Source: Acidobacteriota bacterium (GTDB lineage Bacteria > Acidobacteriota > Terriglobia > Terriglobales > Acidobacteriaceae). Taken from it: 64,000 bases of DNA. The number at the start of each line of letters is the position of its first letter. Within the stretch, counting starts at the first letter, position 1. The stretch spans positions 1 to 64,000 of the forward strand of contig JAJYUB010000002.1 in the NCBI GenBank assembly GCA_021792795.1. The letters are read 5' to 3'. The notes beneath the pieces were generated by a model. It did no database searches. It saw nothing but the letters and a program-made list of their open reading frames with translations, and had not been told where the DNA came from. The translations under genes and the position numbers were made by a program. Positions 45,235-51,654 of this stretch are shown here, one piece after another.

Positions 45235-45866
45235 AGAGGCCATTTCGATCCCGCAACGATGCAAGTCACTGTTTACATTCGGTTGCTGAGGCGCAAGCGG
45301 GCTTTTTCACCGCAAAACAGGCGAAATACGCAGGGTTTTCTGAAAGCAGCCACACCTACAACGTTCAAGAGGGGCACTGGGTCCGCGAATACCGGGGAAT
45401 TTACCGGCTCGCATCGTATCCGGCGGTGCTGCGGCCGGAGCTGGTGCGCTGGCATTTGTGGTCCATGGACCGATCGGGGCGGGCACAGGGAGTCTATAGT
45501 CATTCTACTGCTTTGGGGCTTTATGCTACGCCACAGATCGATCCGCCGGATGCACATCGGGAGCTGGAGATGACGGTGTCGATGAGCTTTCGACGGAGGG
45601 GCGCGACGCCGGAGAGTTTGACGCTGCACTATGCCAACCTGCGGGAGAACGACATTGCGGCGCGGAACGGGTATCGACTGACGACTCCGCTGCGAACGAT
45701 CTTAGATTTGGCGGCGGCGGATACGATGCCTCGCGCAGAGTTGTCGAAGGCGCTGCTGGGGATTTTGGAGCGGGGTCTGATCACACGCGAGCAGGTCGAA
45801 AGGGCGAGGATCCCGGAGGTGGCTCAGATGCAACTGGAGGCACTGCTGGGGTGGAAGAAGCGGTGA
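45231..45866 (+). CDS. AbiEi-like antitoxin/transcription regulator, orphan
   Basis: 211 aa from the GTG at 45231; the conserved part begins near residue 20 (EAQAGFFTAKQAKYAGFS). An N-terminal wHTH-like segment (SHTYNVQEGHWVREYRGIYR) and a C-terminal domain (VSMSFRRRGATPESLTLHYA, YRLTTPLRTILDLAAADTMP) match the AbiEi_4/type IV antitoxin layout. AbiEi antitoxins normally pair with an AbiEii nucleotidyltransferase toxin, but none is adjacent, so this one is solitary or acts as a plain regulator. Start uncertain because no strong ribosome site was seen. Confidence 0.7.
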   Translation: MQRPFRSRNDASHCLHSVAEAQAGFFTAKQAKYAGFSESSHTYNVQEGHWVREYRGIYRLASYPAVLRPELVRWHLWSMDRSGRAQGVYSHSTALGLYATPQIDPPDAHRELEMTVSMSFRRRGATPESLTLHYANLRENDIAARNGYRLTTPLRTILDLAAADTMPRAELSKALLGILERGLITREQVERARIPEVAQMQLEALLGWKKR

Positions 45867-45933
45867 GCGATGGCCCAGGTCGCAGAAGCGGGAGATGGGG
45901 CACCCAGTTAAAGTGCAATCAGGGGTCCAGTTC

Positions 45934-46497
45934 ATGCAAATCTTACATTTCAAAACATCTGCAGATTTCCGAAAGTGGCTGGAGAAACACCATACGGAAT
46001 CCGATGGGATATGGTTGCGGATTTCAAAGAAAGATTCGCAGGAGACATCCCTGACCTACGCGGAAGCGCTGGATCAGGCGCTTTGCTATGGCTGGATCGA
46101 TGGCCAGAAAAAACCCTTCGACAAACACTCCTGGCTGCAAAAATTCACACCGAGGCGCGTCAAAAGCGGGTGGTCGAAGATCAACACGCAGCATGTGGAG
46201 CGTCTTATCCAGGCAGAAGCCATGACCGCTGCGGGGAAGAAAGCCGTGGAAGCAGCCAAGGCCGATGGTCGATGGGAAGCCGCTTACGCTTCCTCCAGAA
46301 GTGCGACGCCGCCTGAAGATTTTCTAACGGAGTTGAGGAAGAATAAGAAAGCGGAGGCATTTTTTAAGACACTCAACAAAGCCAATGTTTATGCGATTGT
46401 GTATCGCCTGGAAACGGCAAAGAAGCCGGAGACCAGAGAAAAGCGGATGAAGACGATTCTTGCCATGATGGAGCAAGGCAAAGCATTTCATCCTTAA
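45934..46497 (+). CDS. YdeI/OmpD-associated-like protein
   Basis: 187 aa from MQILHFKTSADFRKWLEKHH. Conserved family elements: GIWLRISKKDSQETSLTYAE, ALDQALCYGWIDGQKKPFDK, LQKFTPRRVKSGWSKINTQH and MTAAGKKAVEAAKADGRW, in the expected order. The YdeI family is widespread, implicated in stress tolerance, and lacks a defined biochemistry; there is no signal peptide, so it is cytoplasmic. An in-frame ATG at 45895 would add 13 residues that overlap a degenerate REP-like segment. Confidence 0.9.
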   Translation: MQILHFKTSADFRKWLEKHHTESDGIWLRISKKDSQETSLTYAEALDQALCYGWIDGQKKPFDKHSWLQKFTPRRVKSGWSKINTQHVERLIQAEAMTAAGKKAVEAAKADGRWEAAYASSRSATPPEDFLTELRKNKKAEAFFKTLNKANVYAIVYRLETAKKPETREKRMKTILAMMEQGKAFHP

Positions 46498-46549
46498 ATG
46501 AGCCCCCGTGTGCGGCAGGCAGATTGGGCCGCTGACGGTATGAATTTCA

Positions 46550-46586
46550 CCCCACTCAAGCCAAGAGCAGGCTTGAATGGGGCACC
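46550..46586 (-). repeat. REP-like element, copy 2
   Basis: On the minus strand GGTGCCCCATTCAAGCC, variable loop, GGCTTGAGTGGGG. It sits 20 bp before the ATG of the 169-aa membrane gene and could fold in its 5' leader. Confidence 0.85.
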
Positions 46587-46605
46587 TGGCAATTATCATT
46601 CATCC

Positions 46606-47115
46606 ATGCTTATTCAACGAGACAGCATCGCACTGGTGATAGGGGGGTACGGTGCGCTCCTATCGACGGCGGTTTTCGTATGGACGCTCTACCTTCATAA
46701 GAGAGATGCGTCTGTCATACGCGTGCATGCGAAGATTCGTACATCGCTTCCGCGAAGCCCTCTGGGTGACGCTCCTACAGAGACGTTCGAGCTCGACAAC
46801 TTTTTTCCGAACGACGTTCGAAACGAAAAGCCTTGGTCTATCGAAATTCATTATGCGAACGCAGGACGGAGGCCAGCGACGATTGTAGGATGGGCGGCCC
46901 TTCGTCCTAGGCTCGGCTATCCACCAGACGAACGGTTCCACAGGCCTATTACTCTTCAAGAGAGCGACACAGCCTATTTCATTCTTCCGAGCTTTGATCC
47001 GTTCCGCAACGACACAACGGGATTTGTGTTGAAAGATTCGCAGGGCAGGAGCTGGAGTTTGCCGGCGGGTCAGCTCAAAAGCATTCAGAAACTGATGATC
47101 GACCACCGACTTTAG
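46606..47115 (+). CDS. Single-TM hypothetical protein
   Basis: 169 aa. An N-terminal TM helix (SIALVIGGYGALLSTAVFVW) is followed by a soluble domain with no recognised family (ETFELDNFFPNDVRNEKPWS, NAGRRPATIVGWAALRPRLG, GQSWSLPAGQL-like end). It resembles membrane-anchored proteins with an Ig-like beta fold. Chosen start ATG 46606; the longer frame from 46498 would translate REP copy 2. Function unknown. Confidence 0.7.
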   Translation: MLIQRDSIALVIGGYGALLSTAVFVWTLYLHKRDASVIRVHAKIRTSLPRSPLGDAPTETFELDNFFPNDVRNEKPWSIEIHYANAGRRPATIVGWAALRPRLGYPPDERFHRPITLQESDTAYFILPSFDPFRNDTTGFVLKDSQGRSWSLPAGQLKSIQKLMIDHRL

Positions 47116-47119
47116 CGCC

Positions 47120-47156
47120 GGGTGCCCCATTCAAGCCTTCTTTTGGCTTGAGTGGG
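47120..47156 (+). repeat. REP-like element, copy 3
   Basis: GGGTGCCCCATTCAAGCC, loop TTCTTTT, GGCTTGAGTGGG. Read on the minus strand it forms the last codons and stop of the antitoxin-like ORF 47131-47313. Confidence 0.88.
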
Positions 47157-47313
47157 AGAGCATTTTCATGGGCGTACTGAACTGTCCTGCTTGCAGCTTT
47201 GCCAGCAATTCGTCAGCTTCTGCGGCGGTCACGTACAGGCCAGTCGCCTGATATTCCTCCCACGCTGCAAGCGCATCCTGCCGAAATTTCTGACGCTTCC
47301 GGTTGCGATTCAT
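47131..47313 (-). CDS. Antitoxin-like protein (CopG/ParD type) with REP-derived end
   Basis: 60 aa. The segment RQDALAAWEEYQATGLYVTA then EADELLAKLQAGQ is the C-terminal pattern of short CopG/ParD-like antitoxins. The final residues (LSHSSQKKA) and stop come from REP copy 3, so the original C-terminus has been lost. No RelE/ParE toxin lies beside it; a MazF tail lies just upstream. Probably a non-functional orphan. ATG at 47313. Confidence 0.5.
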   Translation of the reverse strand: MNRNRKRQKFRQDALAAWEEYQATGLYVTAAEADELLAKLQAGQFSTPMKMLSHSSQKKA

Positions 47314-47338
47314 TTGTACCTCGAAGCTGACATGGCCT

Positions 47339-47509
47339 TCATTGGAAGATCGTGATGGTTTTGGCGAGGACTTCCTCGAGGAGTTCGGTGGGGAGGGCTT
47401 CGACTTTTTTGCCGTGGCGGGCTTCGATATCGAGAACGCAGGGCTGATCGCATCGCACGATTCCGGTGATGCGCGTGTTTGTGAGCGGGACGGCAAAGCC
47501 GAGGCGGCC
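47339..47509 (-). pseudogene. MazF/PemK-like toxin, C-terminal remnant
   Basis: About 56 residues beginning directly at REP copy 4: LGFAVPLTNTRITGIVRCDQ, then PCVLDIEARHGKKVEALPTE and LLEEVLAKTITIF. This follows the MazF C-terminus (G-V-V-L-x-D-Q, D-x-x-A-R, V-x-x-x-x-L-x-E-V-L-x-x). The N-terminal half is absent, replaced by the REP. The order toxin-remnant then antitoxin-like ORF is the reverse of usual mazEF, so the two may not belong together. Confidence 0.55.
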
Positions 47510-47548
47510 GGGTGCCCCATTCAAGCCTTCTTTTGGCTTGAGTGGGGG
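47510..47548 (+). repeat. REP-like element, copy 4
   Basis: GGTGCCCCATTCAAGCC, TTCTTTT, GGCTTGAGTGGGG. It marks the break point of the MazF remnant. Confidence 0.88.
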
Positions 47549-47597
47549 TAGTTCCGTAAGCTCGCCAATCCAGTGTCTCGAAGAGATCTACGCGGCC

Positions 47598-47637
47598 GGG
47601 TGCCCCATTCAAGCCTTCTGTCGGCTTGAGTGGGGGG
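47598..47637 (+). repeat. REP-like element, copy 5
   Basis: GGGTGCCCCATTCAAGCC, loop TTCTGTC, GGCTTGAGTGGGG. On the minus strand it encodes the C-terminal tail and stop of the RAYT gene. A ~49-bp piece separates it from copy 4. Confidence 0.88.
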
Positions 47638-48208
47638 AAAGTTCTATTGCGGGAGCGAGTCTCCCTGCTGCTCGTTCGCGTTTTCTGGAAATCCACTCGG
47701 ATTCGATCTCCACGCGTCCTTCGAGGCCCGTCGCGTAGTGGAGAAAACTGCTCCACTCCCAGTCTTCAGGACGTTCACACAGTCCACGCTTCACCGGGTT
47801 GCGATGGATGTATCGCAATTTTTCCATGAACTGCGGATGATTTCTGACATTGAAATCGTAGTAGCGTTTTTGCCAGAAGTGCTCGGCTTCGCCGATCAGC
47901 CTCCGAGAGATTCCCTGCTTCAGGGACTTGATGGCATCGGCGAGGGTCCGGGTGGTTTCTCCCCCACTCAAGCCAACAGAAGGCTTGAATGGGGCACCTT
48001 CCGGTTCGCTGATCAGCAAATGAACGTGCTCGGGCATTACGACATAACCGTAAACACGGAGAGAGAATCGAAGCCGGACGCGTTCCAGCGCAGACTCGAA
48101 GACCCATCTTGATTCGATTGGGTTCAGGAGTGGACGGCGCTGATAGCAGGAGAAGGTGAGGAAGTGGGTCTGTCCGGATTCGTGGAATCTTTTTAGCCGG
48201 GAGGGCAT
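47609..48208 (-). CDS. REP-associated tyrosine transposase (RAYT / IS200-like), REP inserted in frame
   Basis: 199 aa. RAYT enzymes are single-stranded-DNA Y1 transposases thought to mobilise REP elements. The HUH metal motif is VMPEHVHLLI (His61, His63), the nucleophile is Tyr116 or 117 in HFWQKRYYDFNVRN, and LRYIHRNPVKRGL follows, all intact. Residues 71-83 (GAPFKPSVGLSGG) are encoded by REP copy 6, placed in the loop between the HUH strand and TLADAIKSLK. The last residues (SPHSSRQKA) come from copy 5. It may still be active; it is the likely mover of the surrounding palindromes. Flanked on both sides by REP copies. Confidence 0.88.
   Translation of the reverse strand: MPSRLKRFHESGQTHFLTFSCYQRRPLLNPIESRWVFESALERVRLRFSLRVYGYVVMPEHVHLLISEPEGAPFKPSVGLSGGETTRTLADAIKSLKQGISRRLIGEAEHFWQKRYYDFNVRNHPQFMEKLRYIHRNPVKRGLCERPEDWEWSSFLHYATGLEGRVEIESEWISRKRERAAGRLAPAIELSPHSSRQKA
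47961..47998 (-). repeat. REP-like element, copy 6, inside the RAYT gene
   Basis: GGTGCCCCATTCAAGCC, TTCTGTT, GGCTTGAGTGGGGG on the minus strand. In frame within the transposase CDS. Confidence 0.88.
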
Positions 48209-48216
48209 GGAGGCAG

Positions 48217-48322
48217 CTTACTCTCTCACCCCACTCAAGCCAAAAAACGGCTTGAATGGGGCACCGTCAGGCTTACTCTCTCCCCCACTCAAGCCAAAAA
48301 ACGGCTTGAATGGGGCACCGTC
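48217..48322. repeat. 54-bp tandem duplication holding REP copies 7 and 8
   Basis: GCTTACTCTCTC plus a REP palindrome plus GTC occurs at 48217-48270 and again at 48271-48322, nearly identical (one base short in the second). The REP cores are 48229-48265 and 48282-48319, both minus strand with loop GTTTTTT-like. They lie between the RAYT start and the ubiD end. Confidence 0.85.
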
Positions 48323-48332
48323 CAATATTTTT

Positions 48333-50018
48333 CTACAATCCTAATTTTTCCCACATAGCGTCGACTTTGGATTTGGTGGTGGGGTCCATGCGGAGCATTT
48401 CTGGCCAGGGACGGGTGAAGCCTTCGGCGGCCCACTTGCACGTGGCGTCGATGCCCATTTTGCTGCCGTAGTTGGGTAGGCGCGAGGCGTGATCGAGCGA
48501 GTCGATGGGGCCGAGGGTGAATTGGATGTCGCGCTCGGGATCGATGTTGTTGGTCACGCGGAGGACGACTTCGCGCATGTCCTGCACATCGCAATCCTCA
48601 TCGACAACGAGGACGCACTTGGTGAACATGGCCTGGCCGAGCGACCAGATGGCGTTCATGACTTTGCGCGCGTGGCCGGGATAGCTTTTGCGGATGGAGA
48701 CGATCATCAGGTTGTGAAAGACCGCTTCGACGGGCAGATTGATGTCGACAATTTCTGGAATGGTGAGCTGCATCAGCGGCAGAAAAATGCGCTCGACGGC
48801 CTTGCCCATCCAGGCATCTTCCATGGGCGGCTTGCCAACGATGGTGGTGGCGTAGATGGGGTCGCGGCGATGGGTGATGCAGGTGATGTGGAAGACGGGA
48901 TAGTCGTCGGGCAGAGTGTAGAAGCCGGTGTGATCGCCGAAGGGACCCTCGGAGCGGAGCTCGTCGAGGCGGACGTAGCCTTCGAGGACGATTTCTGAGG
49001 CGGCGGGGACTTGCAGATCGACGGTCTCGCACTGGACAAGCTCGACGGGTTTTTGGCGGAGGAAGCCGGCGATGATGAATTCTTCGACCTCGGGCGGCGC
49101 GGGGACGATGGCGGAGAAGGTGGTGGCGGGATCGGTGCCGATGGCGACAGCGACTTGCAGGATGTCTCCGGAGGATTTGGTGCGGACGGTGGTGTTTTCT
49201 TCACCCCCACTCAAGCCAGACGACGGCTTGAATGGGGCACCGTCACCTTTGTTTGAAGGCAACATTGCGCCGCCACCGGTTTCGGCCATGCGGGCGACGC
49301 GGGCCGAGGCGGCATCTTGGGAGCCGGCTTCGGCGGATTGGCGCAGGCGTTCACGATAATGCTCCGCGGCAACTTTCTGCCGCTGCCAGTGCATGCCGGT
49401 GGTTTGGCCGTCGTAGACCTGCATGCGATACATGCCGACGTTGCGCTTCCCGGCTGGATTGCCGGCGGCGTCTGTCTTTCGGGGGTCGCGGGTGATGACG
49501 CACGGCAGCGTGATAAAGCGGCCGCCGTCCTGCGGCCAGCATTGCAGAATGGGAAAATCGAGAACGCTGAAATTTTCGCGCAGGATGACTTCTTTGCAGG
49601 GCGCATCCTTGGCGGAGACGATTTTCGGGAAGAATTTGCCCATCTCGGCCAGCATGGGAAGCATGCGAACTTTATCGAGGAAGCCCTCCGGAGAGCGGAG
49701 ATTCATCAGTTCGCGGATGCGATCGGCCACTTCATTTAGCGAGTCGACGCCGAGCGCGAGGCACATGCGGCGCTCGCTGCCGAACTGGTTCATCAAAACC
49801 CTCGCGCCTGGATGGCCTTTCACATTTTCAAACAACAACGCCGGGCCGCCGGGCGCATAGCCTTGGAGCCCGCCCGAGGTTCCGGCTTTGGAGACGCGAT
49901 CGGCAATCTCCGCCATCTCAAGTATTGGATCAATTTCATGCTTGATATATTTGATTTCTTTTGCCTTATCAAGCGCTTTTATCCAGTCTCTTAGGTCGTC
50001 GCAGGCCAAGCTGACCAT
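48333..50018 (-). CDS. ubiD: UbiD-family (prenylated-FMN) decarboxylase with in-frame REP
   Basis: 561 aa; UbiD relatives are commonly 440-500. Order: DLRDWIKALDKAKEIKYIKH, the metal/FMN region ALLFENVKGHPGARVLMNQF, LPMLAEMGKFFPKIVSAKDA, then VAVAIGTDPATTFSAIVPAP, LRSEGPFGDHTGFYTLPDDY, and catalytic-region VDEDCDVQDMREVVLRVTNN. It decarboxylates aryl or unsaturated acids, for example in menaquinone or ubiquinone synthesis, and needs prFMN from UbiX, not seen here. A 55-residue expansion between RQSAE and ILQVAVAIG contains REP copy 9 (residues ~260-272, GAPFKPSSGLSGG). The frame is kept, so the protein is probably still functional. Confidence 0.93.
   Translation of the reverse strand: MVSLACDDLRDWIKALDKAKEIKYIKHEIDPILEMAEIADRVSKAGTSGGLQGYAPGGPALLFENVKGHPGARVLMNQFGSERRMCLALGVDSLNEVADRIRELMNLRSPEGFLDKVRMLPMLAEMGKFFPKIVSAKDAPCKEVILRENFSVLDFPILQCWPQDGGRFITLPCVITRDPRKTDAAGNPAGKRNVGMYRMQVYDGQTTGMHWQRQKVAAEHYRERLRQSAEAGSQDAASARVARMAETGGGAMLPSNKGDGAPFKPSSGLSGGEENTTVRTKSSGDILQVAVAIGTDPATTFSAIVPAPPEVEEFIIAGFLRQKPVELVQCETVDLQVPAASEIVLEGYVRLDELRSEGPFGDHTGFYTLPDDYPVFHITCITHRRDPIYATTIVGKPPMEDAWMGKAVERIFLPLMQLTIPEIVDINLPVEAVFHNLMIVSIRKSYPGHARKVMNAIWSLGQAMFTKCVLVVDEDCDVQDMREVVLRVTNNIDPERDIQFTLGPIDSLDHASRLPNYGSKMGIDATCKWAAEGFTRPWPEMLRMDPTTKSKVDAMWEKLGL
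49204..49241 (-). repeat. REP-like element, copy 9, inside ubiD
   Basis: Minus strand GGTGCCCCATTCAAGCC, loop GTCGTCT, GGCTTGAGTGGGGG. The reading frame and phase are the same as for copy 6 in the RAYT gene. Confidence 0.88.
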
Positions 50019-50190
50019 CCTCTCGCGGTGCTCCCGCTCGCAAAACCGCGCGGAGCGGAACTTCCGCGTCTGTATCGTAGTGTACTTGCCGTGTGCTGGA
50101 AGAAACGCAGGTCACTCCACTTCCACTTCGAGTATGCGCAGGACCCGAGCGGAATGACAATATTGCTGCGTGAACGAGTGGGCCGGGACG

Positions 50191-50469
50191 CTAGGAAGAA
50201 GTCGGCAGGTCAACACAGGTTTCAGTGCCGGCGCGAAATCCTGCCATCCAGCGATCCATGAACGTGTGGACGCAACCGGCACCGCACAGGTGTTTGCTCT
50301 CCGCGCTATGGGCCAACGCGTTGTCCCACGGCATCAGCTTCAAGGTGGGTTGGCCACCCTTCATGTCAAGGGAAGGCGCACACTCGCTCAGGGCGATCCA
50401 CCACTTCTCTTCCACGCTCATCTGCTGTTTGCCGCAGACGTCACAACTGAAGCGTTCAATCCAAGCCAT
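50191..50469 (-). CDS. Small Cys-rich (zinc-ribbon-like) protein
   Basis: 92 aa from MAWIERFSCDVCGKQQ. CxxC near the N-terminus and SKHLCGAGCVHTFMDRWM (CxxxC) downstream could together bind one zinc, with Trp/Met-rich middle EEKWWIALSECAPSLDMKGG. No enzyme signature. I have an impression of similar proteins in acidobacteria, but this is not verified. Alternative ATGs at 50484 and 50637 exist. It is isolated on the minus strand between ubiD and a small membrane gene. Confidence 0.6.
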   Translation of the reverse strand: MAWIERFSCDVCGKQQMSVEEKWWIALSECAPSLDMKGGQPTLKLMPWDNALAHSAESKHLCGAGCVHTFMDRWMAGFRAGTETCVDLPTSS

Positions 50470-50676
50470 GGAGTGCTGTGTCATCCTGTCCGAAAAAGTA
50501 CCGCAGCCAGTATTCCCGATAAGCACACTTCGGTTACGCGCCCCAACGCTGCCAGCACGGGTTGCGCCTAGTTCTACGTGGCCGATTGGACCCTCTAAAC
50601 TGAGCGCCTGTCCGCGCGCGCCAAAGGCAGGCTTCAAGCGGCCAGGTCGTAGGTCCTTCGCTCTTCTACAAACGCG

Positions 50677-50946
50677 TCAAAACTGGCGCAGCGCATCCAT
50701 CAGATAAAAGGCGAGGATTCCCAACGTTACCAAGCCTTCCGCGCCACCGAAAATTCGAATCATGTTCTCAACAGGCTTCACCTTCTTCATGATCAGTTCT
50801 TGCTCCTGCTGTTGCATGGTCGAAGTTTCTTCCAGGAAGAGTTGGTCTTCTTCGGCGCGCGTGATGGTGGCGCGATACAAAATGAGGCCCAGCAGGACCA
50901 GTCCCAATGCTCCCCAAACGGTCCAGATAACCAATACGTAGCTCAT
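50677..50946 (-). CDS. 89-aa two-TM membrane protein
   Basis: N-terminal TM (LVIWTVWGALGLVLLGLILY), an acidic/Gln coiled segment (EEDQLFLEETSTMQQQEQEL) and a C-terminal TM (AEGLVTLGILAFYLMDALRQ). Clean start MSYVLVIW at 50946. Function unknown. It diverges from erpA. Confidence 0.75.
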   Translation of the reverse strand: MSYVLVIWTVWGALGLVLLGLILYRATITRAEEDQLFLEETSTMQQQEQELIMKKVKPVENMIRIFGGAEGLVTLGILAFYLMDALRQF

Positions 50947-51209
50947 AAGATGACCTCGCGATCGGTTGTAGTGTTGCTACCACAGCGCAAATTCAATCCC
51001 GCACCTGCGCCGACTCCTCTTTCGCCTGTATCCTACTCCTAAACTTGGCGGTAGGGGTAGAAGATTCTGTGCATCCCACGCAGGTCTTTCGCATCAACAT
51101 GGGGGGCGGCATGGGGGGACGTTCATGGGCGGTCCGCGGGAGATTGCGATTGTTTTGCGGCCCATTTCGCCGTATCATAAGGAATAGAAGAAACGAGAGG
51201 GCTCCCACT

Positions 51210-51581
51210 ATGGCTACGATGACTCCGACTCCGACCACCGAAACCGTTAAAGCTCCCCCGGTCACGCTGACCCCGGAGGCGATCAAGAAGGTGCGCGAAA
51301 TCATGGCGACTCAGGACCCGGTTCCTGCGGGCCTGCGCCTGGGCGTGGTGGGCGGCGGCTGCTCCGGCTTTCAATATTCCATGTCGTTTGAAAACCAGTC
51401 CGGCATGATGGACAAGGTCCTGAACTTCGACGGCCTGAAGGTTTTCGTAGACTCCACTTCCCTGATGTATCTGGGTGGATGCGTGGTGGACTATGTTGAG
51501 ACGCTGGAAGCTGCCGGATTCAAGTTTGAGAACCCGAACGTCAAGAGCACCTGCGGCTGCGGCTCTTCCTTCAGCGCGTAA
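51210..51581 (+). CDS. erpA: A-type iron-sulfur cluster insertion protein (ErpA/IscA)
   Basis: 123 aa. Conserved LTPEAIKKVREIMATQ, GLRLGVVGGGCSGFQYSMSF with the first Cys, and STCGCGSSF with the C-x-C that completes the cluster site. It carries and inserts [2Fe-2S]/[4Fe-4S] clusters into client proteins; this window has several such clients. ATG at 51210 with GAGAGGG upstream; the longer frame from 51045 is noise. A 20-residue Thr/Pro-rich N-terminus is unusual. Terminator follows 22 nt after the stop. Confidence 0.95.
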   Translation: MATMTPTPTTETVKAPPVTLTPEAIKKVREIMATQDPVPAGLRLGVVGGGCSGFQYSMSFENQSGMMDKVLNFDGLKVFVDSTSLMYLGGCVVDYVETLEAAGFKFENPNVKSTCGCGSSFSA

Positions 51582-51602
51582 TCGACTTCGCAACCAGTTA
51601 CT

Positions 51603-51640
51603 AAAAAGCCCTTGCGCCCACCGGCCGAGGGTTTTTTATT
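51603..51640. terminator. Bidirectional terminator between erpA and pseudopilin gene
   Basis: AAAAAGCCCT (51603-51612) pairs with AGGGTTTTTT (51628-51637), T-tract on the plus strand and A-tract on the other side, so it could stop both convergent genes. Confidence 0.75.
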
Positions 51641-51654
51641 TCCTGCAATCCGCT

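Noticed and set aside
45872-45905. A tenth REP-like copy
   Set aside because: Only the GGGGCACCC flank is kept and no convincing stem forms; too degenerate to list.
44034-49241. CRISPR array
   Set aside because: The repeats are palindromes in both orientations with irregular spacing from about 50 to several thousand bp, several lie within genes, and no cas gene is present. They are REP-like.
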